Below are positions 44,021 through 52,004 of a stretch of 64,000 nucleotides of DNA, piece by piece; the first letter of the stretch is position 1, and the number at the start of each line of letters is the position of its first letter. Made by a program: the position numbers and the translations under genes. The notes beneath the pieces were generated by a model, which was not told the origin of the DNA, made no database searches, and saw only the letters and a program-made list of their open reading frames with translations. Origin of the DNA: Amycolatopsis sp. NBC_00345 (lineage in GTDB: Bacteria > Actinomycetota > Actinomycetes > Mycobacteriales > Pseudonocardiaceae); assembly GCF_036116635.1 (NCBI RefSeq), contig NZ_CP107995.1, positions 8,494,001 through 8,558,000 of the forward strand. The letters run 5' to 3'.

Positions 44021-44314
44021 ATGAGCACAGGGCAGCCGCACGCCGACGGCGGTCGGCCGACCGCCGTGATCGACTTCGGGTGCCTGGGAACGGGCGATCC
44101 GGCCTGCGATCTGTTCCCGGCCTGGAACCTGCTGTCGGCCGACGCGCGGAAGGTCTTCCGTGAGGCGCTCGGCGTGGACGACGCGACCTGGAACCGCGGC
44201 CGGGCCCGGACGCTCTCCCAGGCGCTGATCGCCCTGCCGTACTACCGCAAGACGAACCCGGCGATGGCGGACAACGCGCGGCACGTGATCCGGGCGGTGC
44301 TGGGCGAGGGCTGA
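44021..44314 (+). pseudogene. C-terminal remnant of an aminoglycoside-phosphotransferase-like kinase
   Basis: The 97 residues match only the end of an APH-family kinase: AVIDFGCLGTGDPACDLFPAWNLL contains the magnesium-binding DFG and the conserved GDPACDL, followed by a typical C-terminal helix region. The whole N-lobe and the catalytic HGDxxxxN loop are missing, replaced by a short unrelated lead. Full-length relatives are about 300 residues. ATG 44021 is available, but the product could not be an active kinase. Confidence 0.8.
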
Positions 44315-44430
44315 GGCTTCCGGGGTTCCGGCCGTCGGCGGTGGCACCAGGCGGCGGTTCTGGCCGGGTGGGACTGGGTTTTCCTGGCCCCGTCCCACCC
44401 TGCCGGACCTTTGGCCGGTGCGGCGGCCGG

Positions 44431-44580
44431 AACGCGACTGCGGTTGGCGCGGGCCTGGGGCCGCGGGCTGCAGTTGGTGCGGCCGCCGGGCCGCGGGCTG
44501 CAGTTGGTGCGGCCCTCAGACCGCGGGCTGCAGCTGTTGTGGTCCGCCGGACCGTGACTACGGCTGCTGTGGCGGACCGG
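44431..44580. repeat. 30-bp tandem repeat, five copies
   Basis: Exact period of 30 from 44431: units begin AACGCGACTG, CCGCGGGCTG (44461), CCGCGGGCTG (44491), CCGCGGGCTG (44521) and ACCGTGACTA (44551). The middle copies share CCGCGGGCTGCAGTTGGTGC. The 3' coding end of the antitoxin gene (CCGCAGCAGCCGTAG on the minus strand) resembles the last unit, so the array seems to have grown from that end. It fills the 307-base gap. Confidence 0.85.
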
Positions 44581-44621
44581 GCTCGGCCCGATCCCGGCCC
44601 GCCCGGCTGGTCTCGCGCGGA

Positions 44622-44855
44622 CTACGGCTGCTGCGGCGGAGCGGCAGGCGGCTGCTCACCCTCGTCGGGCTTGCCGCTGAACTTGTCCAGGAAGCCCTTG
44701 GCCTTCTCGACCCCGCCGTCGATCTTGGAATCGTGCCCGTCGACCTTGGACTTCGCGAAGCCGGCGGCCTTGTCGAGGCCCTCCTCGATCTTGTCGCCGT
44801 GCTCGCGCAGGGCGTCCTGGGCCTTGTTCTTGATCTCGTCGAAGTTGATGCCCAT
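44622..44855 (-). CDS. MT0933-type antitoxin-like protein
   Basis: A 77-residue, highly charged helical protein: MGINFDEIKNKAQDALREHGDKIEEGLDKAAGFAKSK then DGGVEKAKGFLDKFSGK. This is the Rv0909/MT0933 antitoxin pattern. ATG 44855 with GGGGAG eight bases before is preferred over a longer hydrophobic lead. The Pro/Gln-rich end (PPAAPPQQP) comes from repeat expansion. No toxin gene is adjacent; the nearest relative of the known partner is the SRPBCC gene at 41481. It may act as a stress protein rather than an antitoxin. Confidence 0.75.
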   Translation of the reverse strand: MGINFDEIKNKAQDALREHGDKIEEGLDKAAGFAKSKVDGHDSKIDGGVEKAKGFLDKFSGKPDEGEQPPAAPPQQP

Positions 44856-44936
44856 CGCTCGCTCCCCAATCCGGATCCAGAGGATCCTTATCGTCACACA
44901 GGCCCGTCGCCAGGCAAGTCGGAGACGACGGGTGGG

Positions 44937-45905
44937 TCAGTTGACTTCGCCGACGGCGACGTCCTCGTCCAGGGCCGTGATGTGCCCGCCGCGCTCGCCG
45001 AGGGCGATGAGGCCGTCGCGGGCGTCCGGGGCGGTCAGGCTGATGCGGACGCCGGAGCGCGCGGCGTCGCGGGCGGCCGAGAGGGCCAGGGCGCCCTCGT
45101 GGCCCGCGTTGATCGTCGCGGCCAGGCCGCCGGTCGAGGCGAGGGAGCCGCGCGCCGCGCCGAGGCGGCCGAGGGCCTCGTCGACGACCGGGAGCAGGGC
45201 GTCGCGGTTGCCTTCCGTCATGGCGCGGACCAGGTCGGGCGCCGAGCCCGCCACGCGGGTGCCGTCGCGGTACGAGCCCGCGGCCAGCGACATCGCCAGC
45301 GGGCCGCCCTGCGCGCCGACCGTCGCGAGGATCGCGGCGAACAGGTGCGGCAGGTGCGAGATCCGGGCGATCGTCTCGTCGTGCGAGTCCGCGGGCAACG
45401 GCACGGCGAACGCGCCGACGTCCAGCACCAGCCGCGCGACCTCCGCCCACGCCTCGAGGTCCGTGTCCTCCTCGACGCCGACCACCCACGCCGCGCCCTG
45501 GAACAGCGACTCTTCGCCGGCCAGCCAGCCCGACTCGGCCGTCCCGGTCATCGGGTGCCCGCCCACGTAACGCGTGTACGGCGCCCGCCGCCGCACGGCG
45601 TCCAGCATCGGGCCCTTCACGCTGACGACGTCGGTCAGAAGGCAGTGCGCCGCGTGCTGCGCGACCAGCCGCAGCAGGTTCTCGACCGCGGGCAGCGGCA
45701 CGGCCAGCACGACCAGCGCGTCGGCCGCCGCGGCCCGGTGCAGCGCGGCCTCCACGTCGGTGGTCACGTCGTAGCCGGCGCGGCTCGCGGCGTCGGCGTC
45801 CCCTTCGGACACCGCCGCGCCCCACGTCGTCCTGCCGCTCGCCGCCGAGGCCCGCAGGAGCGACCCGCCGATGAGCCCGAGCCCGATCACGCATACGTCT
45901 CGCAC
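44937..45905 (-). CDS. tyrA: Prephenate dehydrogenase (tyrosine biosynthesis)
   Basis: A 322-residue NAD(P)-dependent enzyme that turns prephenate into 4-hydroxyphenylpyruvate. The N-terminal VRDVCVIGLGLIGGSLLRA is the dinucleotide fold, GGHPMTGTAESGW is the TyrA signature, and the helical C-terminal domain has SHDETIARISHLPHL. I prefer GTG 45905 because the GGCAGG upstream is nine bases away; ATG 45914 is in frame but too close to it. The gene stands alone, 31 bases after the fadH-like gene on the same strand. Confidence 0.9.
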   Translation of the reverse strand: MRDVCVIGLGLIGGSLLRASAASGRTTWGAAVSEGDADAASRAGYDVTTDVEAALHRAAAADALVVLAVPLPAVENLLRLVAQHAAHCLLTDVVSVKGPMLDAVRRRAPYTRYVGGHPMTGTAESGWLAGEESLFQGAAWVVGVEEDTDLEAWAEVARLVLDVGAFAVPLPADSHDETIARISHLPHLFAAILATVGAQGGPLAMSLAAGSYRDGTRVAGSAPDLVRAMTEGNRDALLPVVDEALGRLGAARGSLASTGGLAATINAGHEGALALSAARDAARSGVRISLTAPDARDGLIALGERGGHITALDEDVAVGEVN

Positions 45906-45936
45906 GGGGGTCATCCTGCCAGTGCGCGCAACCCGG

Positions 45937-47943
45937 TCACAGCGTGGCCGCGAGCCGTGTCCCCTGGTCGATGGCGCGTTTCGCGTCCAGCTCCACCGCC
46001 ACGTCGGCCCCGCCGACCAGGTGCACGGGCACGCCGTCCAGCCCGGCCACCAGGTCCCGCACGGGCTCCTGACCGGCGCAGACCACCACGGTGTCCACCT
46101 CCAGCAGCCGCGGCGCCCCGTCGACGGTGATGTGCAGCCCGGCGTCGTCGACCCGCTCGTAGGCGACACCCGAAATCCGCTCGACGCCCTTCGCCTTCAG
46201 CGCCGCCCGGTGCACCCAGCCGGACGTCTTGCCCAGGCTCGCGCCGATCGGCCCCTTCTTGCGTTGCAGCAGGTAGACCTGCCGTGGCGACGGCTCGGGC
46301 CGTGCCGTACCGAGCCCGCCCGCGGCCAGCTCCGGGTCGGTGACGCCCCATTCGGCCATCCACGCGTCGCGGTCGAGCGCGGGCGACGACGCGTGCGTGA
46401 GGAACTCGCTCACGTCCACCCCGATCCCGCCCGCGCCGATCACCGCGACCCGCTCGCCGACGGGCCTGCCGTGCCGGACGACGTCCACATAGGACAGCAC
46501 TTTCGGGTGATCGATGCCCGGCAGCGACGGCACCCGCGGCGTGACGCCCGTGGCGAGCACGACCTCGTCGAACCCGGTCAGGTCCGCCGCGGTCACCCGC
46601 GTGCCGAGGTGCACCTTCACACCGGTGACCTCCAGCCGCCGCGTGTAGTAGCGGATGGTCTCGGCGAACTCCTCCTTGCCCGGGATCAGCCGCGCGATGC
46701 CGAACTGGCCGCCGACCTGGTTGTCGGCCTCGAACAGCTCGACGCTGTGGCCCCGCTCGCCCAGCGCCGTCGCCGCCGCGAGCCCGGCCGGTCCGGCGCC
46801 GACCACCGCGACGTGCTTGGCCCGCCGCGCCGGCGCCAGCGTCAACGTGGTCTCGTGGCCCGCGCGCGGGTTGACCATGCAGGACACCGGCTTGCGGCCG
46901 AACGCGTGGTCCAGGCAGGCCTGGTTGCACGCGATGCAGGTGTTGATCTCGTCCTCGCGCCCGGTCTCGGCCTTGCGGATCCACTCGGGGTCGGCGAGGA
47001 ACGGCCGGGCCATCGACACCAGGTCGGCGTCACCACCGGCCAGCGCCTCCTCGGCGACCTGCGGCATGTTGATCCGGTTCGAGGTGACGACCGGGATCGA
47101 CACGTGCGGCTTCAGCTTCCCGGTCACCCAGGTGAACGCCGCGCGTGGCACCGACGTGACGATCGTCGGCACCCGCGCCTCGTGCCAGCCGATGCCGGTG
47201 TTGATGATCGTGGCGCCCGCGGCCTCGACGTCCTTCGCCAGCGCGACCACGTCGTCCCAGCTCTGGCCGCCCGGCACCAGGTCGAGCATGGACAGCCGGT
47301 AGATGATGATGAAGTCGGGGCCCACCGCCTCGCGCGTCCGCCGCACGACCTCGACCGCGAACCGCCGCCGCTTCTCCGGCGTGCCGCCCCAGCCGTCGGT
47401 GCGTTTGTTGGTCCGCTCGGCCAGGAACTGGTTGATCAGGTAGCCCTCGCTGCCCATGATCTCGACGCCGTCGTACCCGGCTTCACGCGCGAGCGCGGCA
47501 CTGTCCGCGAAGGCGCGGATCTGGCGGTGCACGCCGTAACCGGTCAGCGAACGCGGCCGGAACGGGTTGATCGGCGCCTTGATGCTCGACGCCGAAACGC
47601 TCAGCGGGTTGTACGAGTACCGGCCCGCGTGCAGGATCTGCAGCGCGATCTTGCCCCCGGCCTCGTGCACGGGCGCGGTCAGCTGCCGGTGCTGCCGGGC
47701 CTCCGCCGGCGTCGACAGCTTCGAGGCGAACGGCAGCAGCCAGCCCGTCCGGTTCGGCGCGAACCCGCCGGTGACGATCAGCCCGACGCCGCCGCGCGCA
47801 CGTTCCGCGTAGTACTCCGCCAGCTCGGGGAAATGCTTCGCGCGGTCCTCCAGCCCGGTGTGCATCGAGCCCATGAGCACGCGGTTGCGCAGCGTCGTGA
47901 AGCCCAGGTCGAGCGGGGCGAGCAGGTGCGGGTACGGCGTCAT
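45937..47943 (-). CDS. fadH: NADPH-dependent 2,4-dienoyl-CoA reductase (FadH-like)
   Basis: A 668-residue flavin and Fe-S enzyme that reduces 2,4-dienoyl-CoA in the oxidation of unsaturated fatty acids. An old-yellow-enzyme barrel (about residues 1-360) carries the 4Fe-4S ligands CIACNQACLD and a later Cys. It is followed by two dinucleotide-binding parts (HVAVVGAGPAGLAAATALGERGH and RVAVIGAGGIGVDVSEF). ATG 47943 overlaps the PadR stop, so the PadR regulator and the reductase form a unit. Confidence 0.93.
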   Translation of the reverse strand: MTPYPHLLAPLDLGFTTLRNRVLMGSMHTGLEDRAKHFPELAEYYAERARGGVGLIVTGGFAPNRTGWLLPFASKLSTPAEARQHRQLTAPVHEAGGKIALQILHAGRYSYNPLSVSASSIKAPINPFRPRSLTGYGVHRQIRAFADSAALAREAGYDGVEIMGSEGYLINQFLAERTNKRTDGWGGTPEKRRRFAVEVVRRTREAVGPDFIIIYRLSMLDLVPGGQSWDDVVALAKDVEAAGATIINTGIGWHEARVPTIVTSVPRAAFTWVTGKLKPHVSIPVVTSNRINMPQVAEEALAGGDADLVSMARPFLADPEWIRKAETGREDEINTCIACNQACLDHAFGRKPVSCMVNPRAGHETTLTLAPARRAKHVAVVGAGPAGLAAATALGERGHSVELFEADNQVGGQFGIARLIPGKEEFAETIRYYTRRLEVTGVKVHLGTRVTAADLTGFDEVVLATGVTPRVPSLPGIDHPKVLSYVDVVRHGRPVGERVAVIGAGGIGVDVSEFLTHASSPALDRDAWMAEWGVTDPELAAGGLGTARPEPSPRQVYLLQRKKGPIGASLGKTSGWVHRAALKAKGVERISGVAYERVDDAGLHITVDGAPRLLEVDTVVVCAGQEPVRDLVAGLDGVPVHLVGGADVAVELDAKRAIDQGTRLAATL

Positions 47944-48545
47944 GAGCGGTCCTTGTCTTGATGAGACGCGGTGTGGTGGGACGCGGTGTGGTGGGACGCG
48001 CTGTGAGGGGACGCAGCGTCGTTCAACGCGGTCAGGATCTCCTCGAACCACTCCACCTGGCCCTCTTCCACGCGGATGCCGCCGCGCAGCACGAGGTACT
48101 GGTGCAGCGGCTGCCCGCGCAGACCGGCGGGCGCGGGAAAGTCGCGCTTCTCGATCTGGCGGTAGACGTCGAGGCGTTCGGCGTGCACGTCGCGGTGACG
48201 GGTGATCTCGGCGGCGACGGCGTGCGCGTCGCCGAAGGACGCGCCGCGGATCTTCACGGCCAGCTCTTGCGGCCCCGAAGACGGGTCGGGCTCGGCCAGC
48301 CAGCGCCGCAGCTCGGCCCGCCCGGCCGCGCCGACGGTGTAGACCTTCTTGTCCGGTCGGCCTTCCTGCGCGACGACGTCCACGGCCACCCAGCCGGCCT
48401 CCTCCATCCGCTTCAGCACGCGGTAGATCTGCTGGTGGGTGGCGCTCCAGAACAGGCCGATGGACTTCTCGAAGCGGCGCGCCAGCTCGTAACCCGAGCC
48501 CGAGCGTTCGGACAGCGAGACGAGGATCGCGTGCTCCAGTGCCAT
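47940..48545 (-). CDS. PadR-family transcriptional regulator with His-rich tail
   Basis: A 201-residue regulator: MALEHAILVSLSERSGSGYELARRFEKSIGLFWSATHQQIYRVLKRMEEAGWV is the PadR winged helix, followed by a C-terminal dimerisation coiled coil. I chose ATG 48545 because the family begins MALEHA; an upstream ATG at 48566 would run into the operator. The last residues (SASHHTASHHTASHQD) are encoded by a 15-bp tandem repeat and form a His-rich tail that could bind metal. It probably controls the coupled fadH-like gene. Confidence 0.9.
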   Translation of the reverse strand: MALEHAILVSLSERSGSGYELARRFEKSIGLFWSATHQQIYRVLKRMEEAGWVAVDVVAQEGRPDKKVYTVGAAGRAELRRWLAEPDPSSGPQELAVKIRGASFGDAHAVAAEITRHRDVHAERLDVYRQIEKRDFPAPAGLRGQPLHQYLVLRGGIRVEEGQVEWFEEILTALNDAASPHSASHHTASHHTASHQDKDRS

Positions 48546-48561
48546 GCCGTCCAGGATGATA

Positions 48562-48575
48562 TGCAACTAGTTGCA
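48562..48575. promoter_or_regulatory. Palindromic operator TGCAACTAGTTGCA with GTGCAAC repeats
   Basis: A perfect 14-bp palindrome (48562-48575), followed by GTGCAAC at 48576-48582 and again at 48586-48592. It lies between the PadR start and the divergent patatin gene. PadR proteins bind such dyads and control themselves. The half-site TGCAAC recurs at near-helical spacing. Confidence 0.6.
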
Positions 48576-48658
48576 GTGCAACCGAGTGCAACCCACGTCA
48601 CCCGGCCGGGTGGGGCAAAACGGGTCGACGAATCGCGCGAAACGACCAGGATGGGAAC

Positions 48659-49588
48659 GTGCACCCGGTACTCGAACTGATCACCGAACGGCTTGCGACG
48701 GGCAGTGTTCCGGGACAGCGGACGGATTCGCGCCGCCTCGTGCTCGCGATCGAGGGCGGCAGCAGCCGCGGCACCTACTCCAGCGGCATGGTGCTGGCGC
48801 TCGACGAACTGGGCGCGACCCCCGCGTTCGACGCCGTCTACGGCTCCTCGGCCGGCGCGCTCAACGGCGCCTGGCTGCTCTGCGGCCGGTCCCAGACGGG
48901 CGTGCGGACCTGGTGGAACCCGACGGTCATGCGGCGGATCATCAACCCGCTGCACACCCTGCGCGGGCGCGCGGTGATCGACCTGGAGTACCTCGTGCAC
49001 CAGGTCTACTCGGTGCTGGAGCCGATGGACTTCCCGGCGATCCTCGCCAACCCCGTCACGTTCCACCCGCTGGCCACCGACGCGGACACCGGCGAGTCCA
49101 CCGACCTGTACCCGTTCATCGACGACGTCGATGGGATCAAGACGGCGCTCGCCGCCTCCTCCTGCATGCCCGTGCTGGCCGGCCCGCCGATCGCGATGGG
49201 CGGGCGCCGGTTCGTCGACGCGGGCGTCGCGGAGCCGCTGCCGTTCCGGACCGCGCTGGCCCAGGGCGCGACCGACGTGCTGGTGCTGCGGACCCGCCGC
49301 GAGGACGAGGTCCCGGTGCCGCCCCCGCGCGTGCAGGACGTTGTCGTGCCCCGGTTCCTGCGCCGCCAGGCGCCCGGCACGATCACCGCGTGGCACGAGC
49401 AGTACGAACGCGATCTCGAAGACGAGCGTTTGCTCCGCGAGGACCCGCGCCTGGTGAGCGTCCGCCCCCCGGCGGGCTCCCCGGACGTCGGCGCCCTGGA
49501 GCGCGATCCCGCCGTGCTGCGCCGCGCGGTCGAGCTGGGTCACGAAGCTGTGTACGCGGCGCTTGAGTTGCTGCGTAAGGCTTCTTAG
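48659..49588 (+). CDS. Patatin-like phospholipase/acylhydrolase
   Basis: A 309-residue cytoplasmic acylhydrolase. The oxyanion motif is GGSSRGTYSSG, the nucleophile GSSAGALN (Ser), and the dyad acid lies in FVDAGVAEPLP. GTG 48659 begins MHPVLELITERLATG. It should cleave fatty acids from phospholipid or a related lipid. It shares a divergent gap and operator with the PadR and fadH-like genes, which suits a link to fatty-acid turnover. Confidence 0.9.
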   Translation: MHPVLELITERLATGSVPGQRTDSRRLVLAIEGGSSRGTYSSGMVLALDELGATPAFDAVYGSSAGALNGAWLLCGRSQTGVRTWWNPTVMRRIINPLHTLRGRAVIDLEYLVHQVYSVLEPMDFPAILANPVTFHPLATDADTGESTDLYPFIDDVDGIKTALAASSCMPVLAGPPIAMGGRRFVDAGVAEPLPFRTALAQGATDVLVLRTRREDEVPVPPPRVQDVVVPRFLRRQAPGTITAWHEQYERDLEDERLLREDPRLVSVRPPAGSPDVGALERDPAVLRRAVELGHEAVYAALELLRKAS

Positions 49589-49818
49589 CGGCGTCTCGGG
49601 CGGGTCTTGTACGCGCGCCGGTGCGCTCGGTGCGCTTCGTGCGGCCGCGGGATTTTGCGTGCCCAGGGCGCGCTCTCGTGCTTGGCGCGGCTCACAAGGC
49701 GGCGTGCTCGCCGTACACCGGGCACGCTCCAGTACTCGCGGCTCTGGCGCCCGCAGCCGTCCTGGGCGACGGCGCCTTCCCGTCCTGCCGCGCCCAAACC
49801 CAACTAGCCCTGTCGTTG

Positions 49819-49892
49819 CCCTATGCGTTATTTACTCCGCTTGTAGTGGTCTGATTTCAAACCACTACAAGCGGAGTAAATAGACCATAGGG
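49819..49892. repeat. Long AT-rich palindrome (probable bidirectional terminator or repeat element)
   Basis: A 21-bp perfect stem (49830-49850 with 49861-49881; arms carry TTTACTCCGCTTGTAGTGGT and its inverse) has a 10-base loop CTGATTTCAA. Outside it, CCCTATG (49819-49825) pairs with CATAGGG (49886-49892). The element is much richer in A/T than its surroundings and lies between two convergent genes. The preceding 230 bases (49589-49818) hold no gene. Confidence 0.9.
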
Positions 49893-49904
49893 TGCGCGGA
49901 GGCG

Positions 49905-50378
49905 TCACACGGTTTGCGGCTGGCGGTTCGCGCGCTGCTGCACCACCAGCCGCTGCGCGCCGAGGGTGACGGCGAGGTACAGCAGGATCGACGCGTTGCC
50001 CAGGCCCTTGACCGGGCTGTTGGCGTCGATCACGAAGTCGAGGCCGAGGTGGATGGCGATGGCGGCGATCCACAGCACGACGGTCAGCCACGTGCCCTGG
50101 CGCCAGAGCTGGCCGTCGGCGCGCCAGAGCCGCACCGTGTAGGCCCGCACGACGCCGAAGAGCACGGCGACCAGGAGACTTCCGGCCAGCAGGGCGATCG
50201 CCGTGCCCGAAGGGCTGCCGCCCTTGAAGAACGCCGCCAGCGAGACCACCCCGAGCACCCCGAGGATCAGCACCACGGTCGGCTTGCGGTCCTCGCGCAC
50301 CAGCCGCTTCTGCACCTGCCGCGACAGCAGCCAAGCCAGTACGACGAGCCCGATGACGATGTTGACGGAGTTGTTCAC
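49905..50378 (-). CDS. Four-helix membrane protein (DUF1453/CcdC-like)
   Basis: A 157-residue membrane protein: MNNSVNIVIGLVVLAWLLSRQVQKRLV at the start, then three more hydrophobic stretches, ending in a basic tail. The pattern resembles DUF1453/CcdC-like proteins of unknown function. GTG 50378 is the only sensible start. It stands alone between the palindrome and the methyltransferase gene. Confidence 0.75.
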   Translation of the reverse strand: MNNSVNIVIGLVVLAWLLSRQVQKRLVREDRKPTVVLILGVLGVVSLAAFFKGGSPSGTAIALLAGSLLVAVLFGVVRAYTVRLWRADGQLWRQGTWLTVVLWIAAIAIHLGLDFVIDANSPVKGLGNASILLYLAVTLGAQRLVVQQRANRQPQTV

Positions 50379-50469
50379 CCGCGTGCCCCTCCCGCGATCC
50401 GGTTTCGGACACCAAAGTGCCAGCTCGCGGGGCGGCGCGCGTCAACCCCAGGATTGAACCGGGGTCACG

Positions 50470-51318
50470 TCAGAGCGACGGTTTCCGAGCCACTCCGCCG
50501 ATCACGCGGGACTCCGAAGGGACCTTCGCGAACACTGTCGCCTTGTCCGGGTGCCACGCCGGCGCGTAAACCAGCCCGGGCTTCAGCAGCGGCCAGCCGC
50601 CGAAGAAGCGTTCGAAGTCGGCCATCGTGCGCAGCACACCGGGGTTGGTGGTGGACTCGTAGTACTCCAGCAGGTCGGCCAGTGCCTGGCGCTCGTCGTC
50701 GTCGACCGGGTTCTCGTTGGTCATCTGCGACAGCACCAGCAGCGAGCCGGGGGCGAGGCGGTGGCGGTAGTACTCCAGCAGGCCGTCCGGGTCCTGGTCG
50801 TCCTTGATGAAGTGCAGCACGGCGTTGACGATCAGGGCGACCGGGCGGCGGACGTCGATCACGTCGGAGTCCATCACGCGGTCCCACAGCTCTTCGGGCT
50901 GCAGCAGGTCCGCGGCGATCGCCTGGTGCCGCTCCGGGTCGGCGGTGTCAGCGAGCAGGATCTGGGAGTGGGCCAGCGCGACGGGCTCGTTGTCGATGTA
51001 GAGCACGTGCACGTCGTGTTCCGGGCGTTCCTCGTCGGCGACCTCGTGGACGTTGCCCGCCGTCGGCAGGCCGGAGCCGATGTCGACGAACTGGTGGACG
51101 CCGTGCCGCACGCACTCGCGCACGGCGCGGCCGAGGAACTGCCGGCTGGTCATGCAGTAGTCGCCCATCAGCGGCAGCCGCGTGCGCACCTTCTCGGCGA
51201 ACGCGCGGTCGATCGCCCAGTTCGTCGAGCCGCCGATGAAGTAGTCGTAGACCCGGGCCGCCGACGGCCGGTCGAGGCTGTTTTCCACGGCCCGAAGGGC
51301 TTCGTCTCGTTCGATCAT
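50470..51318 (-). CDS. SAM-dependent methyltransferase (DUF574-type)
   Basis: A 282-residue Rossmann-fold methyltransferase of the large actinobacterial DUF574 group. SAARVYDYFIGGSTNWAIDRAFAE near the start is the family mark, FVDIGSGLPTAGNVHEVAD is the SAM-binding glycine loop, and VHVLYIDNEPVALAHSQ follows. GAGGA lies six bases before ATG 51318. Members occur in many copies per genome and their substrates are mostly unknown. Confidence 0.9.
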   Translation of the reverse strand: MIERDEALRAVENSLDRPSAARVYDYFIGGSTNWAIDRAFAEKVRTRLPLMGDYCMTSRQFLGRAVRECVRHGVHQFVDIGSGLPTAGNVHEVADEERPEHDVHVLYIDNEPVALAHSQILLADTADPERHQAIAADLLQPEELWDRVMDSDVIDVRRPVALIVNAVLHFIKDDQDPDGLLEYYRHRLAPGSLLVLSQMTNENPVDDDERQALADLLEYYESTTNPGVLRTMADFERFFGGWPLLKPGLVYAPAWHPDKATVFAKVPSESRVIGGVARKPSL

Positions 51319-51375
51319 GACTGTCCTCACCACTCGCGTCTCAGCTCATGCTAGCCACGGCGCGCGAGGGGCGGA

Positions 51376-51849
51376 TCAGGCCGGGCTGAACGATTCCCGG
51401 TAGGCGTTGACGGAGGCGGTCAGCTGGTCCATCGAGGCGCGCATCCGGCCCAGCGTCTTGTCGTCGAAGCCCATCGCGGCACCGATGTGCGACGGGATCC
51501 GCTCGGCCTTCGCACGCAGGGCGACGCCGTCGTCGGTGAGGGTGATGCGGACGGAACGCTCGTCGTCGGCCTGGCGGTCACGGCGTACGAGGCCCGCTTT
51601 CTCCAGTCGCTTGAGCAGCGGCGAGAGGGTGCCGGAGTCGAGGTTCAACGCGGCTCCGAGCTCCTTGACCTGTTGCTTGTCGTGCTCCCACAGCGCCAGC
51701 ATCACCAGGTACTGCGGGTACGTGAGGTCAAGCGGTTCGAGCAGGACGCGGTAGAGCGACGTCACAGCACGCGACGCGGAGTACAGCCCGAAGCAGAGCT
51801 GGTCGTCGAGTAGCAGCGAACCGGTTTCGCCGTGGTCCTGGTCGGTCAT
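51376..51849 (-). CDS. MarR-family regulator, OhrR-like
   Basis: A 157-residue winged-helix regulator. LLLDDQLCFGLYSASRAVTSLYR contains the single N-terminal cysteine at the place used by OhrR to sense organic peroxides; the DNA-binding part is ELGAALNLDSGTLSPLLKRLEKAGLVRRDR. ATG 51849 has an upstream GGAGG-type site. It is divergent from an esterase gene rather than an ohr gene, so the target differs from the classical pair. Peroxide sensing is likely but not shown. Confidence 0.88.
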   Translation of the reverse strand: MTDQDHGETGSLLLDDQLCFGLYSASRAVTSLYRVLLEPLDLTYPQYLVMLALWEHDKQQVKELGAALNLDSGTLSPLLKRLEKAGLVRRDRQADDERSVRITLTDDGVALRAKAERIPSHIGAAMGFDDKTLGRMRASMDQLTASVNAYRESFSPA

Positions 51850-51944
51850 GTGAGCCTCCGTTCCCCGCTGGAACGCTCCATCCTCCCCGCAGTATGCCTA
51901 CGAGAGCAACTCAAGTGCCTTAGATCTCATTGGGTCAATTTCAA

Positions 51945-51954
51945 TTGTGCACAA
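51945..51954. promoter_or_regulatory. Palindromic TTGTGCACAA in the OhrR-like/esterase gap
   Basis: A perfect 10-bp palindrome inside the longer imperfect dyad CAATTGTGCACAACTG, with an extra CAATTTCAATTG just to the left. OhrR sites are AT-rich dyads of the TACAATT type, so this is the likely operator for both divergent genes. Confidence 0.5.
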
Positions 51955-52004
51955 CTGAGTTGCGAGCTATGTTCGTGGCATCACCCGTTCCTGAGGAGGC
52001 AGAA

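Noticed and set aside
44431..44580. CRISPR array
   Set aside because: The 30-bp units are directly adjacent with no unique spacers, so this is an ordinary tandem repeat.
49819..49892. tRNA or structured RNA gene
   Set aside because: The fold is one long perfect stem without cloverleaf arms or conserved tRNA bases.
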